From an uncultured Christensenella sp. (GTDB taxonomy: Bacteria; Bacillota; Clostridia; Christensenellales; UBA3700), in assembly GCA_910584975.1 (NCBI GenBank), contig CAJUEA010000009.1:1-43510 (forward strand): a stretch of 43,510 nucleotides of DNA, read 5' to 3'. The notes under the pieces were generated by a model. That model had not been told where the DNA came from, ran no database searches, and worked only from the letters and a program-made list of their open reading frames with translations. Shown here piece after piece: positions 1 to 9,026 of this stretch. The position numbers and the translations under genes were made by a program. How positions within the stretch are numbered: position 1 is the stretch's first letter; every line of letters starts with the position of its first letter.

Positions 1-18
1 AAAATATTTTTAAAAGAT

Positions 19-52
19 AAACGAGGTAAAAGGCAAAACTTTTACCTCGTTT
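19..52. terminator. Strong 14-bp perfect hairpin, possible terminator
   Basis: Arms AAACGAGGTAAAAG (19-32) and CTTTTACCTCGTTT (39-52) are perfect reverse complements around a 6-nt loop. The T-rich sequence that should follow a terminator is better on the minus strand than on the plus strand, but no gene inside the window clearly ends here. It may close a gene lying left of the window. Confidence 0.5.
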
Positions 53-126
53 GCTATTCCCCATAAAAAATGTCATTTTGTGGGGTAGTTCATAAGGATA
101 ATATTTTATTTTGCTCAATACACAGA

Positions 127-240
127 GTTTGAGATTCTTCGACTACACTTCGTTTCGCTCAGAATGACAGAAAAAGAATTGCACTTATCAAATTATGCTT
201 GTGCTTGTGTCATCCCGAGCATAGTCGAGGGATCTCGGAC
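127..240. repeat. Inverted pair of GTCATTCTGAGC/GTCGAAGAATCTC-type intergenic repeats
   Basis: The unit at 127-170 reads gagattcttcgact...gctcagaatgacag. A second unit at 208-240 reads tgtcatcccgagc...gtcgagggatctc, which is the same element in opposite orientation, so the two can fold into a long imperfect hairpin. The same family recurs at 395-428 and 24661-24760. Such units look like non-coding dispersed palindromic (MITE/REP-like) elements. No gene is visible anywhere in 1-445. Confidence 0.7.
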
Positions 241-280
241 TATACTTGTTGATTATGATTAAAACATTGCCTTATTAAGT

Positions 281-321
281 CCGACCAAAGTACAGCGAAG
301 CGAGACTTTGCGTTTGGTCGG
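281..321. repeat. Palindromic element with CCGACCAAA/TTTGGTCGG ends
   Basis: Perfect 9-bp terminal inverted repeats CCGACCAAA (281-289) and TTTGGTCGG (313-321) enclose a 23-bp GC-richer core. The base composition differs from the surrounding AT-rich DNA, which suggests a separate small repeat type inserted in the same spacer. Confidence 0.55.
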
Positions 322-333
322 GAAAAGCGAATT

Positions 334-382
334 CGACTGCAAGTGAGTTGATTTTCTTCTAAGAAAATCGCTCTAAAAGTCG
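334..382. repeat. Nested hairpin element
   Basis: A perfect 9-bp stem GATTTTCTT (350-358)/AAGAAAATC (361-369) with a 2-nt loop lies inside an outer CGACT (334-338)/AGTCG (378-382) pairing and an intermediate GAG/CTC pairing. No T-run follows on either strand, so it is more likely a structured repeat than a terminator. Confidence 0.5.
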
Positions 383-394
383 TAATGAGCGATG

Positions 395-428
395 GTTTGA
401 GATGTTTCGACTTCGCTCAACATGACAT
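395..428. repeat. Third copy of the GAGAT..TTCGACTTCGCTCA..ATGACA repeat
   Basis: The sequence gtttgagatgtttcgacttcgctcaa followed by catgacatag matches the 127-170 unit in the same orientation with a few substitutions. It lies just 3' of the PBP gene on the minus strand. Confidence 0.6.
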
Positions 429-445
429 AGCCATCGTAAATCTAA

Positions 446-2596
446 TCAAATTATTTTATTTTCTTCTTGTTGAAACTCCACATAATAATCATAATGTTTG
501 AAAATGTTTGCTTTTTTCAAAATAATTTTTACAATATCGCCATTGCAAACAACGCTTTCAATTAAAACATTTTGCTCATTATCCTTATAATAAATGTTAT
601 ATCTGCATCCATTTTGTCCGTTAAATTCAATGATATCTTCAAATAAATTGTTTGTCAATGTGAAGTCTACAATTTCATAAGGCAACATTTGTGGCAAATT
701 GTTTATGGAAAATATTCCTTGAATAGCATTTTCACTATCACAATTCAAAGTCTTCACAATATGCTCGTTATACAAAACATTTTTATCTACATACATATTT
801 ACAATACTATCTGGCTTTTCAAAATCATTTGGCAAATTGATATTATAAACAAAATTTGCATAATCTTTTACGCTTAAAGTAGGATAGCTACTGCCACCAT
901 GGTGCTTATCAAGATAGTTATCTGCTTTTGCTCCATCCCACGCTATAAAAGTATTTTGAGTGGTAATTGCACAGCACCAAGCATCTGTATTATCGCCATT
1001 ATTGTTTGTTGCAGTGCCTGTTTTGCAAGCAATTTGATATGGTAGCGTATTAAGTTTTTTGCCTGTTCCAGTTTTTGTAACCTCAAGCAAGTTGTCAAGC
1101 ATAAGATAATTTACATCACTATCAACCACTTGTGTAGCATTATTCGAGCGATTGTAAACAACTTTTCCATCTTTATTGATAATTTGTTTTACAAATTTTG
1201 CTCTTTCAAAATATCCACCATTTGCAATGCTAGAGTAGCAAGCTGCAATATGCAATGGAGAAACAGAGTTTGAACCAAGTGCCAATGACAAATTCTTAAA
1301 TTGTTCTTTTATATTAAAATCATATCTTGACAAAAACTCAACACATTTCTGTATTCCAACTTCTTTAAGCAATTTTACGGCAGGCACATTATATGAATGA
1401 GCAACACAATCCTTAACGCTTACATATCCATGATAAACATTGTTGAAATTTTGAGGAGAGTAGCCATTTATATTTATAGGTTCATCCAAAATTTGCGATA
1501 GTCCAAAAATCAAATTATTTTCATAGCACGGCATATAAACGCTGAAAGGCTTGATAAGCGAACCTGCTTGCCTTGATATGTTGCTGTCAACCAAATTCAA
1601 ATTTGTAATATACGATGTCACTCCCATTGTTTTGTTATCAATGCTTGCCCTAACATAATTACAATCATTTTGATAGTTATTAATTTCCCCATACATATTT
1701 TGTTGCAAGTCACTATCCAAATAAGTTACAATTTTATAACCACTATTTGCAATATCTTTTTCATCCATATTTAAAAGCAAAGTACTCTCAAAAATGGCGT
1801 TATTTATAAAAGATTTGTATATTTTATTATGAATTAAGCCGTTTTTTAGAATAATTTGCGTATTTTCGGCATTTGAAATCAAATTTTCATCATATGTCTT
1901 ATTATTTCTTAAAACAGAAAAAATTACCTTTTGTCTTTTGTTTGCACCCTCTATATTTGTGATTGGAGAATTTTTTGAAGGGTTTTTTACCACTCCTGCA
2001 AGTATTGCTGACTCAGCTAAATTCACATCATTTGGTTGTTTATCAAAAAAAGATAAGCAAGCATCATGTATACCATAAATACCACTACCAAAATAAATAT
2101 TGTTCAAATATTTTTCCAAAATTTCATTTTTTGAAAGTTGTTTTTCAAGTTTTAAAGCAAGCCTTATTTCTAAAAGTTTTCTTTTAAAAGTCTTGTCATT
2201 TGTCAAATGTGTATTTTTTATCAGCTGTTGTGTGATAGTTGATGCACCTTCTTTTAAGCTTTTGCTTGTAACATTTTTTACTGCAGCAGATAGCATTCTT
2301 TTCATATCAATTCCCTTATGGTTAAAAAATCTTTTGTCTTCCACACTAACAAAAGTATTGATAATATACGGCGATATTTCAGAAATCGGCGTATAATTGT
2401 TGTTTTTGAGTATAATTTGATTGTTTTTACCATCATATATTTGCAAATCACGAAAATTTCCGTCCAATTTTGTTATATCAAGTTCCACATCATTTGTAGA
2501 AATGAAAAAATATGAAACCCCGATAATTGCCATAAGAATTATGATTGCAAGCAAAATCAGCAAAGTTATTCCTGTAATTTTTAAAGCTTTTTTCAT
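446..2596 (-). CDS. Class A penicillin-binding protein (transglycosylase/transpeptidase)
   Basis: Bifunctional peptidoglycan synthase, 716 aa. It polymerises lipid II and cross-links stem peptides outside the membrane. A single N-terminal membrane anchor spans about residues 6-31. The GT51 domain (about 70-230) has the catalytic Glu86 in EDKRFFNHKG and the motifs GASTITQQL and EKYLNNIYFG. The transpeptidase domain has Ser346 in SLIK, S401-Y-N403 and K525-T-G527, so all three penicillin-fold motifs are intact. A small domain of about 110 residues follows. The ATG is preceded by AGAGGT. The gene stands alone and diverges from miaB, with overlapping promoters. It is compact for PBP1a; the glycosyltransferase and transpeptidase assignments are firm, the exact subtype is not. 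Confidence 0.93.
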   Translation of the reverse strand: MKKALKITGITLLILLAIIILMAIIGVSYFFISTNDVELDITKLDGNFRDLQIYDGKNNQIILKNNNYTPISEISPYIINTFVSVEDKRFFNHKGIDMKRMLSAAVKNVTSKSLKEGASTITQQLIKNTHLTNDKTFKRKLLEIRLALKLEKQLSKNEILEKYLNNIYFGSGIYGIHDACLSFFDKQPNDVNLAESAILAGVVKNPSKNSPITNIEGANKRQKVIFSVLRNNKTYDENLISNAENTQIILKNGLIHNKIYKSFINNAIFESTLLLNMDEKDIANSGYKIVTYLDSDLQQNMYGEINNYQNDCNYVRASIDNKTMGVTSYITNLNLVDSNISRQAGSLIKPFSVYMPCYENNLIFGLSQILDEPININGYSPQNFNNVYHGYVSVKDCVAHSYNVPAVKLLKEVGIQKCVEFLSRYDFNIKEQFKNLSLALGSNSVSPLHIAACYSSIANGGYFERAKFVKQIINKDGKVVYNRSNNATQVVDSDVNYLMLDNLLEVTKTGTGKKLNTLPYQIACKTGTATNNNGDNTDAWCCAITTQNTFIAWDGAKADNYLDKHHGGSSYPTLSVKDYANFVYNINLPNDFEKPDSIVNMYVDKNVLYNEHIVKTLNCDSENAIQGIFSINNLPQMLPYEIVDFTLTNNLFEDIIEFNGQNGCRYNIYYKDNEQNVLIESVVCNGDIVKIILKKANIFKHYDYYVEFQQEENKII

Positions 2597-2643
2597 AGTT
2601 TACCTCTTATTTATTTTGCGACTTTTTTATTTATTTATTATAA

Positions 2644-2672
2644 ATAATAAAAAACACTTGAAAAAATCGCAA
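2644..2672 (-). promoter_or_regulatory. Candidate sigma-A promoter of the PBP gene
   Basis: On the minus strand, TTGCGA (2672-2667), a 17-nt spacer and TATTAT (2649-2644), about 40 nt upstream of the ATG. It overlaps the miaB promoter on the other strand (2658-2686). Confidence 0.5.
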
Positions 2673-2686
2673 ATATAATGTATACT
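2658..2686 (+). promoter_or_regulatory. Sigma-A promoter of the miaB-mutS-mutL-miaA block
   Basis: TTGAAA (2658-2663), a 17-nt spacer and TATACT (2681-2686). Predicted start of transcription is near 2693, giving a leader of about 80 nt before miaB. This is a close match to the sigma-A consensus with ideal spacing. Confidence 0.65.
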
Positions 2687-2696
2687 TTATAAGTAG

Positions 2697-2720
2697 AATT
2701 TTGCAAAATTTTGCAAAATT
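2697..2720. promoter_or_regulatory. Two overlapping perfect 14-bp palindromes (AATTTTGCAAAATT)
   Basis: AATTTTGCAAAATT occurs at 2697-2710 and again at 2707-2720, sharing four bases. Each copy is its own reverse complement. They begin a few bases after the predicted miaB transcription start, a place where a bound repressor would block elongation or promoter escape. No regulator is identifiable; the AT-rich background raises the chance of coincidence. Confidence 0.35.
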
Positions 2721-2774
2721 AATTTAAATAATTATTGATAATTTTAGCAATTTTGTTTGCTTTTGGAGGAATTT

Positions 2775-4088
2775 GTGCTTTACAAAATCAACACTTATGG
2801 CTGTCAAATGAATGTTCACGAATCAGAACGCATTGCAAAAAGCCTTGAAAATCTTGGATATAGTTTGGCAACAGAGGACAATTATGACATAATTGTCTTC
2901 AACACTTGTTGTATTCGAGATACAGCAGAACAAAAGATTTTGGGGCATATCGGTAAACTGAAAAAAATTAAAAGAGCAAATCCAAGGCTTATTATTGCTA
3001 TTGTTGGGTGTATGACTGCACAAAATGGCAAAGCGCAAGAGCTTTTGAAAAAATATCCTTTTATTGACATTGTACTTGGTGCCAACAATTTAGAAGAGCT
3101 TGAAAATGCAATCATTAATTTGCAAAACAAACATAAAAAAACAATATCTGTGCCAATGGACGAAAAACCTCAAATACCTGAAGACATTGAATATACAAGG
3201 ACATCCATGCCAAATGCTTGGGTTAATATTATGTATGGTTGCAACAACTTTTGCACATATTGCATTGTGCCATATGTAAGAGGCAGAGAGAGGAGCAGAA
3301 AGCCAGAGGCGATTATTAAAGAATGTGAACAACTTGTGAAAGATGGATATAAGGAAATCACTTTGCTTGGGCAAAATGTAAACTCTTACGGCAATGATTT
3401 TGCAGAAAAAAGCATCGATTTTGCAGGACTTCTTGAAAAACTTGCACAAATCCCCGGAGACCACAGAATCAGATTTATGACCTCGCATCCAAAGGATTTG
3501 AACGAAAAAGTCATTGACATTATTGCAAAATACGATACCTTATGCAAAAATATTCATTTGCCTATTCAATCGGGGAGCAACAGCATTTTAAAGGCAATGA
3601 ACAGACATTATACAAGAGAAAATTATCTTGAAATTGTCAAAAAAATAAGAGAAAAAATGCCTCTTTGTGGAATAACAACGGACATTATGGTTGGGTTCCC
3701 GGGGGAGACAGAGGGAGATTTTGAGGATACTATTGATATTGTTAAACAAGCTAAGTTCAGCGGGGCTTTCACTTATATTTACTCTCCAAGAAAAGGCACT
3801 CCTGCTTGTGAAATGGAGCAAATACCTTACGATATCAAATCAGCAAGAATTCAAAAATTGATAAAAGTTCAAAATCAAATTACAAAAGAATTGAGCAAAA
3901 ATTACGAAGGAAACATTTATAGAGTGCTAGTTGAGGATGTAAAAGAGGACGGCAATCTTTGTGGAAGAACTGATTGTGGCAGGTTAGTTACTTTTGCAGG
4001 CGATAAGGCTTTTGTGGGCAGTTTTAAAAATATTTTTATCACAAAATCTCAATCTGCATCACTATTTGGAAGGATTACGGAGGAATAA
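2775..4088 (+). CDS. miaB: tRNA-2-methylthio-N6-dimethylallyladenosine synthase MiaB
   Basis: Radical SAM methylthiotransferase that converts i6A37 to ms2i6A37 in tRNAs reading UNN codons, acting on the product of MiaA encoded downstream. The UPF0004 domain has its three cluster cysteines (C10 in TYGCQMN, C45 in NTC, C79 in VGC). The radical SAM motif is C156-NNF-C160-TY-C163, and a TRAM domain closes the protein. I chose GTG at 2775 because GGAGGA sits at 2765-2770 and because the protein then begins at LYKINTYGCQMN, as family members do. A TTG at 2757 in frame would place the ribosome site inside the gene. Length is 437 aa. mutS starts 2 nt after the stop. Confidence 0.95.
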   Translation: MLYKINTYGCQMNVHESERIAKSLENLGYSLATEDNYDIIVFNTCCIRDTAEQKILGHIGKLKKIKRANPRLIIAIVGCMTAQNGKAQELLKKYPFIDIVLGANNLEELENAIINLQNKHKKTISVPMDEKPQIPEDIEYTRTSMPNAWVNIMYGCNNFCTYCIVPYVRGRERSRKPEAIIKECEQLVKDGYKEITLLGQNVNSYGNDFAEKSIDFAGLLEKLAQIPGDHRIRFMTSHPKDLNEKVIDIIAKYDTLCKNIHLPIQSGSNSILKAMNRHYTRENYLEIVKKIREKMPLCGITTDIMVGFPGETEGDFEDTIDIVKQAKFSGAFTYIYSPRKGTPACEMEQIPYDIKSARIQKLIKVQNQITKELSKNYEGNIYRVLVEDVKEDGNLCGRTDCGRLVTFAGDKAFVGSFKNIFITKSQSASLFGRITEE

Positions 4089-4090
4089 TA

Positions 4091-6721
4091 ATGGCAAAAA
4101 AACTTTCACCAATGATGAGTTTTTATTTGGAACTTAAGGAAAAATATAAGGACGAAATTGTTTTATTTCGTCTTGGTGACTTTTACGAAATGTTTTTTGA
4201 CGATGCCATTAAGGCATCAAAAATGCTTGATTTGACATTAACAGGCAGAGACTGTGGACTTGAGGAGCGTGCACCAATGTGTGGCGTGCCATATCACGCA
4301 ATTGACAATTACATTGCAAAATTGTTGGCAGCTGGCGAAAAAGTGGCAATTTGTGAGCAATTATCCGACCCAAAAACTTCAAAAGGCTTGGTAGAAAGGG
4401 ATGTTGTAAGGGTTATTACTCCAGGAACCGTCATTGAAGACAGCATTCTTGACGAGAAAAAAAACAACTATCTTGCAAGCATTATTGTTGACGAAAGTGG
4501 TTCGGCTATTGCTTGGGCAGATATTTCTACAGGCGAATTCAATGCTATGGAAATTAGCTGCAACAACAATATCATTGAAGATATGCTTGTCACAATCAAT
4601 CCTTCAGAAATCATAACAAATTCAACATCATATGAAATAATTTGTAGCATTCCATCAGTGAGATTGGGCAAATTGCCAAAGCCTTACTGCTATATTGATA
4701 GTGCATTTAATTACGGAAACGCATACAAAAAGTTGACTGACAGCTTTAAAACGCAAACATTGCAAATTTTTGAATGTGAAGGCAATCGTCCTATTGTTTC
4801 GGCAGCTGGTAGCCTTATGGAATATTTCAGCGATACTCAAAAGCGAGCATTGTGCCATATCAATGGACTTAAATTGGTAAAAAACAATCAATTTATGTTT
4901 TTGGACACTGCTACAAGACGAAATTTGGAAATAACACAAAACTGCAGAGACAGCAAAAGATATGCGTCTTTACTTTGGGTAATTGACAAAACAAAAACCT
5001 CAATGGGTGCAAGATTGCTTAGAAATTGGCTAGATCAGCCATTGATAAACAGTAAAAAAATCAACGCTAGACTTGATGGTGTGGAAAGTTTAATCAACAA
5101 TAACCCTTTGAGAACCGAACTGGTTGAGTCATTGTCAAAAATTAGGGATATTGAAAGAATTGTTGCAAAAGTTGCCTACGGAACGGTCACTCCAAAAGAT
5201 TTGTACAGCCTTGGCGTGACATTGTGTGCGTTGCCATCCATTAAAGAGTTGTTGAAAAAAGAAAATTGTCCAATTATCAGCAAGATTGAAAGGAATATTG
5301 ATCCTGTTACTGATATTGCAGAGCTACTTATAAAAGCAATTTCACCCGATTCAAAAAGCCTGTTGCGTGAAGGTGGATTTATAAATAGCAACTTTAACGC
5401 AGAATTGGACGAACTTAGAAACGCAAAAGCAAATGGCACAGTTTGGGTACAAGAGCTTGAGGCAAAAGAAAAAGAACTTACGGGAATCAAAACTTTAAAA
5501 ATACGCTATAACAGAGTTTTTGGCTATTATATTGAAGTTACAAACAGCTATAAAGAGCAAGTTCCGTTTAGATATGTCAGAAAACAAACTCTAAGTGGTG
5601 CTGAAAGATATATTACAGACGAATTAAAACAAATTGAAGATATTGTTTTGGGCGCAGACGAAAAAGCGATTGAGCTTGAACAAAAAATATTTGCTGAAAT
5701 AGTAAAAGTGATTTCAGAAAATGCTGCAAGCTTAAAGATCACATCAAATGCAATTGCATCGCTTGATACACTTATTTCTTTTGCAGAAGTGGCTTTGGAA
5801 AACAACTATTGCAAGCCAACAATCAATGAAAAAATTGAAGGCATTAGCATTGTAAAAGGCAGACATCCTGTTGTTGAAAAAATTATTGGACTTAACAACT
5901 TTGTTGCAAATGATTTGAATGTGGATAGGCAAGATAATCGCACAATGATTATCACTGGTCCAAATATGGCAGGTAAAAGCACTTACATGCGAAGTGTTGC
6001 AATCATAACTTTGCTTGCACATATAGGTTGTTTTGTTCCTGCAAGCGAAGCACAAATTAGTATTACTGACAGAATTTTTACAAGAATTGGTGCAAGTGAC
6101 GATTTGGCATTTGGACAAAGTACTTTTATGGTGGAAATGACTGAAGTCGCAACCATATTGAACAACGCAACAGACAAATCATTGCTGATTTTGGACGAAA
6201 TCGGAAGAGGAACATCAACTTGCGACGGACTTGCGATTGCTTGGGCTGTTATTGAATACATAACCAACAATTTCAAAACAAAAACCTTGTTCAGCACACA
6301 TTATCATGAGTTAACAGAGCTTGAAGGCTTGCTTGTGGGAGTAAAAAATTACAAAATAATGGTTAAAGAATTGCTAAATCAAGTTATTTTCACTCACAAA
6401 ATCACAAGAGGTGGAGCAAACAAAAGTTTTGGTATTGAAGTTGCAAGACTTGCAGGTATTCCTCAATCTGTGCTTGACAGAGCAAACACAATTTCCCAAA
6501 AATTGGAGCAAAATGAAATTGTTAAGGATACCAACTCAATTTTACTTGACAGCAAAGAAATCTTTGAAAAAGACGACATAAAACAATTATCATTTTTCCA
6601 AAACTCTTTAAATGACGAGATTATTGATAGATTGAAGGAAATAGATACTGACAATATGACACCATTGCAAGCATTGAGAGAGTTATCCGACTTGAAAGAA
6701 AAAGTTAGAAAGATTAAATAA
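4091..6721 (+). CDS. mutS: DNA mismatch repair protein MutS
   Basis: Recognises mismatches and small loops and recruits MutL. Length 876 aa, normal for MutS1. The mismatch-wedging Phe-X-Glu motif is F31-Y-E33 in GDFYEMF. The ATPase has Walker A GPNMAGKST at 623-631, the Walker B region LLILDEIGRGTST near 698-710, and the STHYHEL switch. The clamp and lever regions lie between. Its ribosome site GGAGGA (4079-4084) lies inside the end of miaB, so the two are translated from one message. The C-terminal tail ends in a short helical dimer/tetramer-like segment rich in Lys and Glu. Confidence 0.97.
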   Translation: MAKKLSPMMSFYLELKEKYKDEIVLFRLGDFYEMFFDDAIKASKMLDLTLTGRDCGLEERAPMCGVPYHAIDNYIAKLLAAGEKVAICEQLSDPKTSKGLVERDVVRVITPGTVIEDSILDEKKNNYLASIIVDESGSAIAWADISTGEFNAMEISCNNNIIEDMLVTINPSEIITNSTSYEIICSIPSVRLGKLPKPYCYIDSAFNYGNAYKKLTDSFKTQTLQIFECEGNRPIVSAAGSLMEYFSDTQKRALCHINGLKLVKNNQFMFLDTATRRNLEITQNCRDSKRYASLLWVIDKTKTSMGARLLRNWLDQPLINSKKINARLDGVESLINNNPLRTELVESLSKIRDIERIVAKVAYGTVTPKDLYSLGVTLCALPSIKELLKKENCPIISKIERNIDPVTDIAELLIKAISPDSKSLLREGGFINSNFNAELDELRNAKANGTVWVQELEAKEKELTGIKTLKIRYNRVFGYYIEVTNSYKEQVPFRYVRKQTLSGAERYITDELKQIEDIVLGADEKAIELEQKIFAEIVKVISENAASLKITSNAIASLDTLISFAEVALENNYCKPTINEKIEGISIVKGRHPVVEKIIGLNNFVANDLNVDRQDNRTMIITGPNMAGKSTYMRSVAIITLLAHIGCFVPASEAQISITDRIFTRIGASDDLAFGQSTFMVEMTEVATILNNATDKSLLILDEIGRGTSTCDGLAIAWAVIEYITNNFKTKTLFSTHYHELTELEGLLVGVKNYKIMVKELLNQVIFTHKITRGGANKSFGIEVARLAGIPQSVLDRANTISQKLEQNEIVKDTNSILLDSKEIFEKDDIKQLSFFQNSLNDEIIDRLKEIDTDNMTPLQALRELSDLKEKVRKIK

Positions 6722-6771
6722 TTAAATTGTATGCGATTATTATTTAAATTTTAATTAAAATTTTTCATTTA

Positions 6772-6801
6772 TTGATTGCTAATTTAAATAAGAAATATTA
6801 T
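6772..6801 (+). promoter_or_regulatory. Weak candidate promoter before mutL
   Basis: TTGATT (6772-6777), an 18-nt spacer and TATTAT (6796-6801) in the 162-bp mutS-mutL gap. It could supply extra mutL-miaA transcription in addition to readthrough from miaB-mutS. Confidence 0.3.
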
Positions 6802-6883
6802 ATAAAATGCATTTAAGATAAATATAGTCAATTTATTAAAATATTGAATATAAAAGCAATATTCGAATACTAAGGAGGCAAAA

Positions 6884-9025
6884 ATGCAAAAAATAAATTT
6901 ATTGCCAAGTGAAATTTACAATAAAATATCTGCTGGAGAAGTGGTTGAAAATCCTGCAAGTATTGTCAAAGAGCTTGTTGAAAATGCTATTGATGCAGGC
7001 AGCAATAATATTGTTGTTGACATTGTAAATGGTGGAATTACAAGTGTTATTGTAAGCGATAACGGGCACGGAATAAGCAAAGATTACATAAAAACAGCAT
7101 TTTTACCACATGCAACATCAAAAATTGCAACAAGCAAAGATTTGGAGAATATTGCAACACTGGGATTCCGTGGCGAGGCATTGCCATCAATTGCTGCCGT
7201 TAGCAGTGTGGAAATTAAAACAAAAGCAATTGACGAATTTGTTGGAGTTAAATATACAATTAAAGGTGGAGTAAGTGGAGAAGTTAGCGAAATTGATTGC
7301 AACAATGGCACAACTATTGAAGTAAGAAATTTGTTTTTTAACACGCCAGCAAGACAAAAATTTCTTAAAAAACCAAAATCTGAAGAACACGAGATAACAG
7401 CAATAATTCAAGGACTGATTCTTGCAAATCCAAATATTGCAATCAAATATGTTGCTGACGGAAAAGTGATTTTTAATTCAAACGGAAAGGGATTGGAAAA
7501 TGCTTTGTATGCAATTTATCCAAACTCAATCACAAAACATATGGTATATCTTGAAAGCGAAAAATATGACATAAAAGTGCAGGGGTATATTGGGCTACCA
7601 ACTTTGACAAAACCAAACAGAAATTATCAAACTACAATCGTAAACGGAAGATTAATTTCAAACAGTACAATTTCAACAGCAGTAAGTCAAGCGTATGGCA
7701 ATATGCTTATGAAAAGATGTTTTCCTGTTTTTTGCTTGGAAATTATTATGCCTTTTGATATGCTTGATGTCAATGTAACACCAAGCAAAACAGATGTAAG
7801 ATTCAGTGACAGCAGAAGTGTTTTCAGCAGTGTTTATCATGCTTGTCAAGATGCTTTACACAAAAACGCCAACTTTTTTGCAGTGCACAATGAAGAAGAA
7901 AATTTAATACAAAATGAAGAAAAAAATGAAAATTATTCTAAAAACAGCATTAATTTAGAACAAAAATACAAAAATAATTCTAAAATAGAGGAGTTTTCAG
8001 AACAAAAAAGTGAATTAAATGAAATCATTGATAAAATTGCAAACTACAATAAAACTGAAAAAACTGAAAATATAGTTAGCAACAAATCTGTGCAAACATC
8101 AAAAAATATAAGTTTTAGTAATGCTGAAAATACAAAGTTAAATGACGATAGCAATAATGTGTTAGCTGATATTGCAATCAATAGACAAGATATATCAAAT
8201 AATATTAATAGTGAAAATAAAAATGATATAAGAGTTGAGCAAAATAAAATTTGTAATGATAACATATCTAATTCAAATAAACAATCAAATGATTTATTGA
8301 ACAAATTCAGCAATATTACAACTGACAAAAAATTTAGTATGCCTGATAATTCTGCAATTTTGCGTGCAGGCGATACAAACGGAATTTCATTTAATTTTAA
8401 GCCACAAGTTGTAAAAAGCAATTTGTTTGATGAAATTGAAGAGGAATTTTCGGTATCACACAAAATAATCGGACAAATTTTTAATTGTTATTTGATTGTG
8501 GTAAAAGGTGAAAATGCTTATTTGATTGATCAACACTCTGTGCACGAAAGATTGATATATGACAAGCTGATGGCACAAATTGAAAGCAAAAATATTGCTA
8601 GTCAACCGATGTTGACACCACAAATTATTCAATTAGCGCCACAAGATAGCATTGTGATTGAAAATTTGCTTGAAGACATAAGAAAAATTGGCTTTGATAT
8701 TGAAGAATTTGGAGATTTTACTTTTAAAATCAATAGCATTCCAATTATTTTTAATAATTTTAATGGTAATAAATTTATTAATTGTTTGCTTGAGGAAAAA
8801 TATACCCTTAAAAATATTGATGTAAAAGAAATTTTGCACAATGAGCTTGCAAAAAAAGCTTGTAAATCTGCCATTAAAGCAGGTCAAAAGTTGAATGACA
8901 TCGAAATAGAAGAACTTATAAAAAAAATTGAGCAAAACAAACCGATTCAATGTCCTCATGGTAGACCAACTGTAATCAAATTTTCACGAAAAGATATTGA
9001 TAAATTGTTTAAAAGGATAATATAA
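6884..9025 (+). CDS. mutL: DNA mismatch repair endonuclease MutL
   Basis: GHKL-ATPase partner of MutS. The N-terminal ATPase (about 1-330) shows ENAIDAG, DNGHGI and GFRGEALPSIA. Residues about 340-500 form an Asn/Glu/Lys/Ser-rich disordered linker. The C-terminal dimer domain carries the nicking-endonuclease signature DQHSVHE at 549-555, ACKSAIKAG, and C690-PHGRP near the end, so it belongs to the endonuclease-proficient type found in bacteria without MutH. In the DQHA(X)2E(X)4E motif the second Glu position is Asp. At 713 aa it is longer than typical Bacillota MutL (about 630) because of the linker. AAGGAGG at 6872-6878 supports the ATG. miaA begins one base after its stop. Confidence 0.96.
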   Translation: MQKINLLPSEIYNKISAGEVVENPASIVKELVENAIDAGSNNIVVDIVNGGITSVIVSDNGHGISKDYIKTAFLPHATSKIATSKDLENIATLGFRGEALPSIAAVSSVEIKTKAIDEFVGVKYTIKGGVSGEVSEIDCNNGTTIEVRNLFFNTPARQKFLKKPKSEEHEITAIIQGLILANPNIAIKYVADGKVIFNSNGKGLENALYAIYPNSITKHMVYLESEKYDIKVQGYIGLPTLTKPNRNYQTTIVNGRLISNSTISTAVSQAYGNMLMKRCFPVFCLEIIMPFDMLDVNVTPSKTDVRFSDSRSVFSSVYHACQDALHKNANFFAVHNEEENLIQNEEKNENYSKNSINLEQKYKNNSKIEEFSEQKSELNEIIDKIANYNKTEKTENIVSNKSVQTSKNISFSNAENTKLNDDSNNVLADIAINRQDISNNINSENKNDIRVEQNKICNDNISNSNKQSNDLLNKFSNITTDKKFSMPDNSAILRAGDTNGISFNFKPQVVKSNLFDEIEEEFSVSHKIIGQIFNCYLIVVKGENAYLIDQHSVHERLIYDKLMAQIESKNIASQPMLTPQIIQLAPQDSIVIENLLEDIRKIGFDIEEFGDFTFKINSIPIIFNNFNGNKFINCLLEEKYTLKNIDVKEILHNELAKKACKSAIKAGQKLNDIEIEELIKKIEQNKPIQCPHGRPTVIKFSRKDIDKLFKRII

Positions 9026-9026
9026 A

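Noticed and set aside
3090..3488. 132-codon minus-strand frame inside miaB, and similar antisense frames in mutS, mutL, smc and dnaG
   Set aside because: They are antisense to strongly conserved genes, lack ribosome sites and have Phe/Cys/His-rich composition typical of shadow frames.
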